NCBI GenBank assembly: GCA_019683625.1
Contig: JADGHY010000071.1
Location: forward strand, 1 to 8,862
Source: Thermoflavifilum sp.
Lineage (GTDB): Bacteria > Bacteroidota > Bacteroidia > Chitinophagales > Chitinophagaceae
DNA: 8,862 nt
Direction: 5' to 3'
Shown here one piece after another: positions 1-7,162 of this stretch. Position 1 is the first letter of the stretch; each line of letters starts with the position of its first letter. Under the pieces are notes generated by a model. The model saw nothing but the letters and a program-made list of their open reading frames with translations. It ran no database searches and was not told the origin of the DNA. A program made the position numbers and the translations under genes.

Positions 1-41
1 GGATATGCCAATACTTTTTAAGAAATCTTCCGTGAGCTTAA

Positions 42-49
42 TACTTTTG
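42..49 (+). promoter_or_regulatory. Candidate -7 promoter box for the DUF4271-hemD pair
   Basis: TACTTTTG matches the Bacteroidota sigma-ABfr -7 consensus TAnnTTTG exactly. It ends only 5 bp before the ATG at 55, so a transcript from it would begin at or next to the start codon and be leaderless or nearly so. I see no good TTTG -33 box at the expected distance upstream, and a similar AATACTTTT string lies 30 bp upstream (10-18). The box is seen directly; promoter activity is inference. Confidence 0.35.
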
Positions 50-54
50 CTCCA

Positions 55-1131
55 ATGGGATACTGGTTTTTGATATGTGCAATAGGATTGAGTGGGCTGG
101 TGCAGATAGGGTTTGCCCAGCAAATGCTGCCTGCCGGAGATGTGGATAGCGCTGTTTCATCCCGGCAAATCCATGTGAGGGCTGATACACAGCCTTTACC
201 AGTTCGTCATCTGCCTTCCCCTTTACCGGTGGCCGATAGTCTTCGCCCCACGTCATCCGAGGCTGTTGTGCAGGTTGACAGCGCCCGGATTCGGATGGTG
301 GCCGACAGTTTGCGGCGCGATAGCCTGCAAAAGGCCATGCTTCTGATCCAGAACCGCGAGCGAGCTTATGCCCAATGGCTGGATGCTGTATGGGCCCATC
401 AGCAATTATTCCGGCATCAAACCCATCCCTTGTTGCAGGTTTCCCCGATCAGGCCCCGACACATGATGGCCGAACAGGAAGATGACTGGCTGTTTTATCT
501 CTGTGTAGGTTATTTGTTTTTGTTAGGATTTATCCGGTCAGGGTTTTACAGCTATTTCAAGCATGTATTTCAGGCTTTTTTACATCCTGCCCTGGCCACC
601 CGTAAGCTAAGGGACCAACTGATGCAAATGCCTTTCCCGGCCTTGTTGATGAATATATTTTTTGCCATAAGCATGGGCTTGTATTTGTTTTTGGTGCTTC
701 GGTATGTGCATTACATTACCCAACATCAGATTTATCTGCTGGTGGTAGCTTTATCGGCTTTGATCGGATGCATTTATCTGGTAAAATATTTCATTCTCCA
801 ATTCAGCGGTTGGATATTCGGCGCCAGGGAGCTTACTGGGGGATACGCTTTCGTGTTAATGCTCATCAACAAAGTTTTGGGGGTAACACTAGTGCCATTC
901 GTGCTATTGCTGGCTTTTGGCACGGGTTGGGTACAGGATATGGCTTTACGCCTGTCGTGGCTATGGATTGCAGCCCTGTTTATTTACCGCTATGTGCGCT
1001 CCTATGCGTTAGTGAGGCAATACATGGTTTTCAGCAGATTTCATTTTTTTCTTTACCTTTGCGCATTCGAAGTGGCGCCGGTACTTATCATGGCTAAAAT
1101 TATACTGGAGTGGCTGCATGGCGGGTTTTAA
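55..1131 (+). CDS. DUF4271 family integral membrane protein
   Basis: This 358-residue protein fits the DUF4271 family, common in Bacteroidota and without an established function. Residues 1-23 resemble a Sec signal peptide: a hydrophobic run ends in GFAQQ, with likely cleavage near residues 21-23. Residues 24-143 form a hydrophilic, proline- and serine-rich stretch with charged helical segments, predicted to be outside the cytoplasm. About six hydrophobic membrane segments follow, at roughly 145-166, 196-217, 226-250, 263-290, 299-317 and 328-352. The start at 55 is the only ATG after an in-frame stop at 19-21 that keeps the signal peptide. No Shine-Dalgarno site is visible. The stop lies 20 bp before hemD, which suggests co-transcription; I recall this pairing as common in Bacteroidota. 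Family call is fairly sure; function unknown. Confidence 0.82.
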   Translation: MGYWFLICAIGLSGLVQIGFAQQMLPAGDVDSAVSSRQIHVRADTQPLPVRHLPSPLPVADSLRPTSSEAVVQVDSARIRMVADSLRRDSLQKAMLLIQNRERAYAQWLDAVWAHQQLFRHQTHPLLQVSPIRPRHMMAEQEDDWLFYLCVGYLFLLGFIRSGFYSYFKHVFQAFLHPALATRKLRDQLMQMPFPALLMNIFFAISMGLYLFLVLRYVHYITQHQIYLLVVALSALIGCIYLVKYFILQFSGWIFGARELTGGYAFVLMLINKVLGVTLVPFVLLLAFGTGWVQDMALRLSWLWIAALFIYRYVRSYALVRQYMVFSRFHFFLYLCAFEVAPVLIMAKIILEWLHGGF

Positions 1132-1151
1132 AGCAGAACCCCAAAAATTAA

Positions 1152-1955
1152 ATGGAGCTTATGACGAGTAAAACAGGGCAATCCAACCAAGTTCCAGCAA
1201 AAAAAATTCGGCGTATTTTGATCTCTCAGCCCAAGCCCGATAATGAGAAATCACCCTATTTTGATCTGGCTAAAAAATATGGCGTAGAAATAGACTTTTA
1301 TCCCTTCATTCGGGTTGAGGGCATTTCTGCCAAAGAATTCCGGAAACAAAGAATCGATATTCAGCAATATACGGCTGTAGTCTTTACCAGCCGCAATGCG
1401 GTGGATCATTTCTTTCGTATTTGCGAAGAATTAAAAATCAAAGTTTCCCAGGATTGCAAATATTTCTGCATCACAGAGGCCGTGGCGTTGTACCTGCAGA
1501 AATTCATCCTGTATCGGAAGCGCAAAGTGTTTTACGGAGCTGATGGAACCACCAAAAGCCTGTTGGATGTCATAGCCAAGCACAAGCAAAATGAGAAATT
1601 TTTGCTGCCCTGTTCGGATCAGCATAAAAAGGACATACAGGAATTTTTTGAACAAAATCATTGTGAATACGCCACGGCTACCCTTTACCGCACGGTTTCC
1701 AACGACGTGAAAGAAGTATTGCAAAAAGGCTATGACGTGATCGTATTTTTCAGTCCGGCTGGCGTGAAATCGTTGCTGGAGAGCTTTCCTCAGTTTGAGC
1801 AAAACGGCACCTATATCGGCGCATTTGGAAGCACTACTTCACAAGCCGTAGAAGAAGCGGGCCTCAGGCTCGACATTCGGGCTCCCTTGCCCGAAGCCCC
1901 TTCCATGGTATCGGCCCTTGACCTCTACCTGCAGAAGTTTTACCACAAAAAATAA
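1152..1955 (+). CDS. hemD: Uroporphyrinogen-III synthase (HemD)
   Basis: This protein is predicted to cyclise hydroxymethylbilane to uroporphyrinogen III, with inversion of ring D, in the cytoplasmic tetrapyrrole (heme/siroheme) pathway. The 267 residues match the usual size of about 250. Two Rossmann-like halves are recognisable. The first has TAVVFTSRNAVDHFF around residues 74-88. The second has PCSDQHKKD at 153-161, VIVFFSPAGVKSLL at 196-209 and the late GSTTSQAVEEAG segment at 226-237, followed by a proline-rich end typical of the family. HemD is poorly conserved across bacteria, but this version resembles the standard Bacteroidota form, including the ISQPKP start of the fold at residues 24-29. 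The ATG at 1152 is used; a second ATG at 1161 (Met4) cannot be excluded. No other heme genes are in the window. It is probably co-transcribed with the DUF4271 gene. Confidence 0.88.
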   Translation: MELMTSKTGQSNQVPAKKIRRILISQPKPDNEKSPYFDLAKKYGVEIDFYPFIRVEGISAKEFRKQRIDIQQYTAVVFTSRNAVDHFFRICEELKIKVSQDCKYFCITEAVALYLQKFILYRKRKVFYGADGTTKSLLDVIAKHKQNEKFLLPCSDQHKKDIQEFFEQNHCEYATATLYRTVSNDVKEVLQKGYDVIVFFSPAGVKSLLESFPQFEQNGTYIGAFGSTTSQAVEEAGLRLDIRAPLPEAPSMVSALDLYLQKFYHKK

Positions 1956-2021
1956 CCCTTCGCTCCTTCCCCGGCAGGCATACCATTTCCGGAATTTTTA
2001 CGTTTATCATTTGGGGAACCC

Positions 2022-2035
2022 ACGAGGCCCCTCGT
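2022..2035. repeat. Short inverted repeat downstream of hemD
   Basis: ACGAGG (2022-2027) and CCTCGT (2030-2035) are perfect inverted arms around CC. As RNA this gives a 5-bp stem with a GCCC loop. It sits 66 bp after the hemD stop and is followed by TTG rather than a T tract, so a terminator role is weak. It may be an operator half, part of an attenuating structure, or chance. Confidence 0.3.
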
Positions 2036-2050
2036 TTGAGACAGGCTAGG

Positions 2051-2078
2051 GAAACCCATCAAAATTTTAAAGGGTTTC
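2051..2078. repeat. 28-bp imperfect palindrome upstream of gldK
   Basis: GAAACCC (2051-2057) and GGGTTTC (2072-2078) are perfect 7-bp inverted arms. A central AAAATTTT (2061-2068) shares the same axis at 2064/2065. In all, 12 of 14 symmetric positions pair. No T tract follows, which argues against a simple terminator. Its place between hemD and gldK suits an operator or a structured element; function is unproven. Confidence 0.5.
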
Positions 2079-2141
2079 AAAGATTAATTTATACATTTAA
2101 AACAATATTTGAGCTGGCCTGTCGTTATCTAAAACCCGTGC

Positions 2142-2174
2142 CTTGTGGTGCGGAACTAACAGACAAAACTTTTG
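2142..2174 (+). promoter_or_regulatory. Possible gldK promoter (weak match)
   Basis: CTTG (2142-2145) and AACTTTTG (2167-2174) are separated by 21 bp. Each differs by one base from the Bacteroidota consensus TTTG and TAnnTTTG, and the spacing is acceptable. Transcription would start near 2180 and give a leader of about 45 nt to the ATG at 2227. A second near-match, AATATTTG, lies at 2104-2111 but without a partner box. Confidence 0.25.
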
Positions 2175-2226
2175 GTTGAAAGGAAAAACATTTACATTGT
2201 TAGCTGCTCACATTAAACATACCCTT

Positions 2227-3513
2227 ATGAATTACCAGGTATTTCGTTTGCTGGGGTGCATTGTAGCTGCTTCATTGCTGGTAAGTTGCGGAAGAAATGC
2301 TGCGAAAAATGCTCAGGGCCAGCTGGTTGGTGTGCAGAACAGGCCGCATTACAAGCCACCTGTGCCCTACGGGATGGTTTACGTGCCCTCGGGCTTCTTC
2401 CACGAAGGACCCAGCGACCAGGACATTAATTATGCCTTTTCTGCCAGGAACAAGGCGATTACCATTGCTGGCTTTTATATGGACGCCACCGAAATCACCA
2501 ACAACGAGTATCGCCAATTCGTGTATTGGGTGAGGGATTCCATTGCCCACACCCTGTTGGGGCAGGTGAAGAAAGATAAGGACGGGAACAGCTATATCGA
2601 CTGGAAGGCTAAAATCAATTACAATGATCCGGCTACCCAGCAAAAGCTGGCTGCGATGTATTATGCGCCGGAAGACCGCATTTATGGCCGGAAAGATATT
2701 GACGTGCGGAAGTTGATTTATCACGAAGAAACCTACGACCTGAAAGCAGCGGCTATGGATAAAGGGAAAAGTCCGCGTTCCAGTTTCATTGTGAAGCAGG
2801 ACGTGCCGATTTATCCCGATACCCTGTGCTGGATCCGCGATTATAGTTATTCGTACAACGAACCCATGGCAAAAATGTATTTCTATCATCCGGCCTTTGA
2901 TAATTATCCGGTGGTGGGCGTCAACTGGAATCAGGCTACAGCCTTTTGTGTGTGGCGTACCAACCTGTGGAATAGCTATCGGGAAGCCCATCATCAATAC
3001 ATTGAAGGAGATTTTCGGCTGCCTACGGAGTCGGAATGGGAATATGCTGCCCGGGGAGGGCGGGTGGAATCGCCGTATCCATGGGGTGGTCCTTATCTGC
3101 GGAACAAAAAAGGATGCTTGTTGGCCAACTTTAAACCCGGACGAGGCGATTATGCAGCCGATGGGGGCTTATATCCGGTGAGGGCCGACGCCTACTGGCC
3201 TAACGATTATGGGCTGTATAACATGGCCGGAAATGTGAGCGAATGGACTTCGAGTGCTTATTTTGAAGATGCCTATTCCTTTGAAATGGATTTCAATCCA
3301 GACATCCAGTATAATGCCAAGCCTAATGATCCGCCGAAGATGAAACGCAAGGTCATTCGCGGCGGATCCTGGAAAGATATTGGCTATTACTTGCAGGTTA
3401 GTACCCGGCAATACGAATATCAGGATACTTCAAAATGCTATATCGGCTTTCGCTGTGTGATCTCATTCCTGGGTCGCTCGATGAGTGATTTCAGCAAAGG
3501 GAAATTAAAATAA
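2227..3513 (+). CDS. gldK: T9SS/gliding outer-membrane lipoprotein GldK
   Basis: GldK (PorK in Porphyromonas) is a periplasm-facing outer-membrane lipoprotein that forms the large T9SS ring with GldN. From ATG 2227 the protein has 428 residues and starts with a lipoprotein signal whose lipobox LLVSC puts the lipidated Cys at residue 21. An in-frame TTG at 2143 would add 28 residues before this signal, so ATG 2227 is chosen. The rest is a formylglycine-generating-enzyme-like (FGE-sulfatase) fold: VPSGFFHEG at 53-61, DATEITNNEYRQF at 86-98, a GldK-type insertion at about 105-220, FRLPTESEWEYAARGG at 263-278, NMAGNVSEW at 332-340, VIRGGSW at 376-382 and GFRCV at 407-411. The paired cysteines of active FGEs are absent from the aligned segment near 390-396, consistent with a structural role. 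It leads gldLMN. Confidence 0.95.
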   Translation: MNYQVFRLLGCIVAASLLVSCGRNAAKNAQGQLVGVQNRPHYKPPVPYGMVYVPSGFFHEGPSDQDINYAFSARNKAITIAGFYMDATEITNNEYRQFVYWVRDSIAHTLLGQVKKDKDGNSYIDWKAKINYNDPATQQKLAAMYYAPEDRIYGRKDIDVRKLIYHEETYDLKAAAMDKGKSPRSSFIVKQDVPIYPDTLCWIRDYSYSYNEPMAKMYFYHPAFDNYPVVGVNWNQATAFCVWRTNLWNSYREAHHQYIEGDFRLPTESEWEYAARGGRVESPYPWGGPYLRNKKGCLLANFKPGRGDYAADGGLYPVRADAYWPNDYGLYNMAGNVSEWTSSAYFEDAYSFEMDFNPDIQYNAKPNDPPKMKRKVIRGGSWKDIGYYLQVSTRQYEYQDTSKCYIGFRCVISFLGRSMSDFSKGKLK

Positions 3514-3570
3514 GCGAGGTGCCGTCTCCTATGAAAAACATTGATTCATCATTCGCAAAAACAACCAAAC

Positions 3571-4389
3571 ATGGAATTTTTCGCCACCAAAAGAGGGAGA
3601 GACACCCTGAATGTTATCTTTAGTGTGGGTGCTTCTATTGTGATTTTTGGCGCATTAGCCAAAATCGAACACTGGGGAGGGGTGCTTGGGCATGCCCTGG
3701 AAGCCGGTATGATCACCGAAACCGTTGTGTTTCTGCTCATGGCCTTTGTGCCACCAGAAAAACAATATCATTGGGATCGGTTATTTCCCATGGTTTCGGA
3801 AGACATTGAAGAAGAATCCCAGCTGCAAAACGCCCAGATATCTTCTATTGCATTGGGAGGAGGTAATCCGGTATTAACCCAAATGGAACGGATGATGCAG
3901 GAAGCCGATATTACCCCCGATGCCCTGAAAAGGCTCAGCGATCAGTTTCAACGCTTGGGCACCACGGTTTCGCAATTGGCCGATGTATCCCAGGTGATTC
4001 AGGCCACACAGGATTATGGCTCGCGGCTGCAACAAGCCTCTGATGCCTTAGCTGCTATGCGACAGGCTTATGCCGATGCGGCGCAGGCAGCCACCCATTT
4101 CACCCTGGCCTCAGAAGCTACCCGCAATTTCCATGAACAAATTCAGACGATGACCAAAAACCTCTCATCTCTGAATGCCATTTATGAACTGGAATTGCAA
4201 GATACCCATCATCATCTCAAAGTGATGAATCAGTTTTACACCCAGCTGGCCAATGCTTCCCAAAACTTGCAAAATAGCCTGGAAGATACCCAAAAAACAC
4301 AGGAACAGGTGGCCCTGCTGGCCAGGAACCTAAGTCAGCTGAACAAAGTGTATGGCAATATGCTTTCAGCACTTCAAATTAAAGCCTGA
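3571..4389 (+). CDS. gldL: T9SS/gliding motor inner-membrane protein GldL
   Basis: GldL (PorL) is the stator-like subunit of the GldL-GldM proton-driven motor in the inner membrane. The ATG at 3571 gives 272 residues and an N-terminus that leads straight into the first helix; an in-frame TTG at 3541 would add ten polar residues and is judged unlikely. Two membrane helices lie at about 12-31 and 38-61. The first ends in KIEHW (31-35), and the second carries GMITE with Glu50. By family comparison, Lys31, His34 and Glu50 correspond to conserved charged residues of the proton path (Lys27, His30 and Glu49 in Flavobacterium johnsoniae, from memory). Residues 100-272 are an Ala/Gln/Leu-rich coiled coil. 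As I recall, F. johnsoniae GldL is shorter (about 215) and P. gingivalis PorL longer. Two copies of a NLSxLNxxY motif lie 56 residues apart. Confidence 0.94.
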   Translation: MEFFATKRGRDTLNVIFSVGASIVIFGALAKIEHWGGVLGHALEAGMITETVVFLLMAFVPPEKQYHWDRLFPMVSEDIEEESQLQNAQISSIALGGGNPVLTQMERMMQEADITPDALKRLSDQFQRLGTTVSQLADVSQVIQATQDYGSRLQQASDALAAMRQAYADAAQAATHFTLASEATRNFHEQIQTMTKNLSSLNAIYELELQDTHHHLKVMNQFYTQLANASQNLQNSLEDTQKTQEQVALLARNLSQLNKVYGNMLSALQIKA

Positions 4390-4394
4390 GCCAA

Positions 4395-4432
4395 TTTAAC
4401 TGCTTATGGCAGTTTTAACTGCCTATGGCAGT
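4395..4432 (+). repeat. Tandem 19-bp hairpin repeat between gldL and gldM
   Basis: Two adjacent 19-bp units at 4395-4413 and 4414-4432 differ at one base (T4404 versus C4423). Each unit contains an inverted repeat: ACTGCC-TAT-GGCAGT in copy 2, and the same with one G-U wobble in copy 1. The inner arms can instead pair with each other, GGCAGTT (4408-4414) with AACTGCC (4417-4423), so the outer and middle hairpins are mutually exclusive. It begins 6 bp after the gldL stop and ends 55 bp before the gldM start. There is no T tract, so it is not a standard terminator. Possible roles are 3'-end protection of gldL mRNA or partial attenuation. Confidence 0.75.
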
Positions 4433-4487
4433 AAGCCGATTTAAATTAAGGAAGAGTTTGTTTACCTGATTTCAAAAGCGTTGAAAA

Positions 4488-6020
4488 ATGGCACTACCTA
4501 AGGAGCCCCGGCAAAAGATGATTAACCTGATGTATCTGGTGCTGATGGCCATGCTTGCCCTGAACGTATCAGCTGAAATCTTGAATGCCTTTAAAACCGT
4601 CAATGAAAGCATTTCTAATTCAAACAATGCCATTACCCAGAAAAATAACCTGGTGTATCAACAATTTGAAAAACAACTTAGCATTGATCCGGAAAGAGTA
4701 AGGCCCATAAAAGAAAAAGCCGATCAGGTGAAAGTCCTTTGCCAGCAAATGAACGAATATATTGACAGCCTGAAGAAAATCATCATTCGGGAAAGTGGCG
4801 GGCTAAATGATAGCGGAGAAATTAAAGACATGTCGAACCTCGATGCGCCCTCCCGGGTAATGGAAAATCAGGGGCAGGGAGCTATCCTGGAGAAAAAGAT
4901 TCAAACACTCAGGCAGCAATTGCTGAACATGTACGACAATCCGGTAGAACGGGAACAGGTGGCCCAGATTTTACCTTTAAAAATTGAAATGCCGAAAAAG
5001 ACCATCGACAACAAAAAAACCTGGACACAGGTGAATTTTGAAATGGTGCCTACCATTGCTGCGATTACCATTTTAAGCAAAATCCAGAATGATGTGAAAA
5101 ACTCAGAAGCCCAAGTGATCGATGATTTGTTCAAAAAAATTGGCCAACAGGAATTTGTATTCGACACCTATAAGCCGCTGATATCGGCCAATGCAGGCTA
5201 TGTGATTGCGGGGCAGAAATATGAGGCCCAGATTATGCTGGGGGCCTATAGTTCTACTATCAATCCCACCATCATGGTCAACGGGCAACCCATTCCCGTA
5301 CAAAACGGGGTGGGCACTTTTTCCACTGTGGCATCCGGCGTGGGCCTGCACACCTATAATGTGGCCATCAGCTTGAAAGATCAGAATGGACAGATTAAGA
5401 CTTATACGGCCACAGCCGAATACATGGTAGGAGCGCCGGCCGTGTCGGTCTCAGCCGATAAAATGAATGTGCTCTATATTGGCGTGGATAATCCTATTTC
5501 GGTGGCCGTTGCCGGAGTACCCGCCGAACGTGTGAGTGCCACCATTTCCGGTCCGGGAAATCTCACGAAAACGGGTCCCGGCAAGTATATTGCCCGCGTG
5601 TCGGCCGTGGGTACGGTAACGGTGAATGTTAGTGCCGATTTCGATGGCCAGGTTCGCCCCATGGGCAGCATGGAATTTCGTACCAAACGCATACCCGACC
5701 CCGTTGCCGAAGTGGCTGGTAGCAAAGGAGGGGTGTTGAGTGCGGCCGTATTCAGGGCGCAAAAAGGCGTGGCAGCCGTGTTGGAAAATTTTGACTTCGA
5801 TGCCAAATTCGTGGTCACCAGCTTTACCATCGGATTTGATGGGGCCGGCTTTTCCGATTATATCGAAGCCAGTTCCAACTCGGCTTATTTTACCGAACAA
5901 ATTGAACAATACATTCAGCGGTGCAGGCCAGGTACCCGGGTGTTCATCGATAATATCCACGCGCGTGGACCCGATGGCATCACACGAACCTTGCCCCCGA
6001 TTTCGTTTAAATTAAATTGA
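4488..6020 (+). CDS. gldM: T9SS/gliding motor protein GldM
   Basis: GldM (PorM) is the rotor-like partner of GldL. A single N-terminal membrane helix sits inside the GldL ring, and a long periplasmic part reaches the GldK/GldN ring. The 510 residues match the family size (about 513 in F. johnsoniae). The N-terminus PRQKMINLMYLVLMAM at 7-22 is the family hallmark. Arg8 corresponds to the conserved Arg (Arg9 in F. johnsoniae, from memory) facing the GldL glutamate. The membrane helix spans about 9-29. Residues 30-220 are a mostly helical periplasmic domain, and 225-510 are beta-rich domains ending in the conserved SFTIGF (445-450) and RVFIDNIHARGPDGITR (484-500) region. There is no cleavable signal, as expected for a membrane-anchored protein. 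The stop lies 19 bp before gldN, so the two are surely co-transcribed. Confidence 0.95.
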   Translation: MALPKEPRQKMINLMYLVLMAMLALNVSAEILNAFKTVNESISNSNNAITQKNNLVYQQFEKQLSIDPERVRPIKEKADQVKVLCQQMNEYIDSLKKIIIRESGGLNDSGEIKDMSNLDAPSRVMENQGQGAILEKKIQTLRQQLLNMYDNPVEREQVAQILPLKIEMPKKTIDNKKTWTQVNFEMVPTIAAITILSKIQNDVKNSEAQVIDDLFKKIGQQEFVFDTYKPLISANAGYVIAGQKYEAQIMLGAYSSTINPTIMVNGQPIPVQNGVGTFSTVASGVGLHTYNVAISLKDQNGQIKTYTATAEYMVGAPAVSVSADKMNVLYIGVDNPISVAVAGVPAERVSATISGPGNLTKTGPGKYIARVSAVGTVTVNVSADFDGQVRPMGSMEFRTKRIPDPVAEVAGSKGGVLSAAVFRAQKGVAAVLENFDFDAKFVVTSFTIGFDGAGFSDYIEASSNSAYFTEQIEQYIQRCRPGTRVFIDNIHARGPDGITRTLPPISFKLN

Positions 6021-6039
6021 TGATCCTAAATCCTGTCAT

Positions 6040-7080
6040 ATGAAAAATCATGTTGTTCGGATTTTCGCGATCTGGGTGCTGCTGATTTGCTGGACAGCTG
6101 CTGAACTCTCTGCCCAGGCTGTCCGCACCACTACCCGCCGCCGCAGAGCCACCACAGGTGCCGTGCAAACACAACCAGCCAACAATGGGATCGTAAATCC
6201 CACCACCGGCAATGTGATCAGCCCTCCTCCTGCCGTAGTGGATACCACTCAGCCCGGCGCTGCACCCCAAAGGCCCGATAATATTTTCGGTGAACTGGAA
6301 AATCCGAAAATGCCACTCCGCAACGATAATGTGGTGGTGCGCAACCTGGTAAAAGATCGTACACCCTTGGCCTATCAATATATCCGCGAAGACGATGCCG
6401 TATGGGGGCACCGCCTCTGGGAAGAAATTGACGTACATGAGAAAATCAACCTGCCTTTCGCTTATGCCGGCGAAGGGGGTAGTTATGACCTGTTCAGCAT
6501 CATGGTGAAAGCTATTCTCGACAGCGAAATCGTTGCCTTTAACCCTATTGATGATCGGTTCACCACCCCCATGAGCATCAGTGAAGTCAAGCAAGAATTG
6601 ATTGGCCCTCCGGACACTATTCGGGTTGTGGATCCCGTTACCGGGAAAGAAACCGTGCAGATCGTGCGGCATGATTTTGATCCCAAAATTGTGATCCGCT
6701 ACAGGATTAAGGAAGACTGGGTATTCGACAAACAAACTTCCCAATTATATGTACGTATCTTAGGCATTGCTCCCCTAAAAGCAATTTACAATCCCGATGG
6801 CTCGCTCCGGGCCGTAACACCATTATTCTGGTTGTATTATCCTGACCTGAGGCCAATTCTGGCAAAATATGATGTGTATAATCCTAACAACTATATGATG
6901 CGGATGAGTTGGGAAGATGTCTTTGAAATGCGTTATTTCCATGCCTATGTGGTGAAGGAAGATAATGTATTTGATCGCTACATCAAGGATTATGAAAAGA
7001 ACGGTATCCGTGCTTTGTTGGAAGGAGAAAAGATCAAAAACGAAATCTTCGATTGGGAACAAAACCTCTGGGCATATTGA
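6040..7080 (+). CDS. gldN: T9SS/gliding periplasmic ring protein GldN
   Basis: GldN (PorN) is a periplasmic protein that binds GldK in the ring under the outer membrane and contacts the tip of GldM. The 346 residues start with a Sec signal peptide; likely cleavage is in ELSAQA at about 25-26. A low-complexity linker follows (29-80), basic at RRRR (33-36), then rich in Thr, Asn, Pro and Gln. The conserved domain begins near PKMPLRNDNVVVRNLV (89-104). It continues with DDAVWGHRLWEEIDVHEKIN (118-137) and DVFEMRYFHAYVVKEDNVFDR (293-313), then ends with IRALLEGEKIKNEIFDWEQN (323-342), all typical of GldN. The ATG at 6040 gives the signal peptide directly. It is the last gene of the gldKLMN set; no T-rich terminator follows, so read-through into the lipoprotein gene is possible. 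Confidence 0.95.
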   Translation: MKNHVVRIFAIWVLLICWTAAELSAQAVRTTTRRRRATTGAVQTQPANNGIVNPTTGNVISPPPAVVDTTQPGAAPQRPDNIFGELENPKMPLRNDNVVVRNLVKDRTPLAYQYIREDDAVWGHRLWEEIDVHEKINLPFAYAGEGGSYDLFSIMVKAILDSEIVAFNPIDDRFTTPMSISEVKQELIGPPDTIRVVDPVTGKETVQIVRHDFDPKIVIRYRIKEDWVFDKQTSQLYVRILGIAPLKAIYNPDGSLRAVTPLFWLYYPDLRPILAKYDVYNPNNYMMRMSWEDVFEMRYFHAYVVKEDNVFDRYIKDYEKNGIRALLEGEKIKNEIFDWEQNLWAY

Positions 7081-7162
7081 TATAGTTGGCACGGTCTTCC
7101 ACGCCTAAATTGTTTCTCTGCCGAAATCAGCAAAGCGTAATTGATGCATGCAACGATTGGCC

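Larger units (their letters stand above)
1956..2226. other. Intergenic spacer between hemD and gldK
   Basis: This 271-bp gap holds no convincing gene. It contains a short GC-rich palindrome at 2022-2035, a longer AT-centred dyad at 2051-2078, an AT-rich tract to about 2110, and promoter-like boxes. An in-frame open stretch from a TTG at 2143 runs into gldK but would bury the lipoprotein signal, so it is treated as untranslated leader. No T-rich intrinsic terminator follows hemD. Confidence 0.6.

Noticed and set aside
2022..2035. Palindrome after hemD as an intrinsic terminator
   Set aside because: The stem is short and is followed by TTG, not a T tract.
2143..2226. TTG start extending gldK by 28 residues
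   Set aside because: The extension would put a polar tail ahead of a perfect lipoprotein signal; ATG 2227 gives the expected lipobox position.
2272..2997. 241-codon open frame on the - strand inside gldK
   Set aside because: It lies fully antisense to a confidently identified gldK, has no recognisable domain or signal, and reads as a complement of GldK codons.
3541..3570. TTG start extending gldL by 10 residues
   Set aside because: ATG 3571 gives the family-typical short N-terminus before the first membrane helix, and no ribosome-binding signal supports the TTG.
5451..5960. 169-codon open frame on the - strand inside gldM
   Set aside because: Antisense to the conserved C-terminal part of gldM; its His/Gly-rich composition is a by-product of GldM codon use.
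6007..6744. 245-codon open frame on the - strand over gldN
   Set aside because: Antisense to gldN and crossing into the gldM-gldN junction; the translation is low quality, His/Gly/Ile-rich, with no family resemblance.
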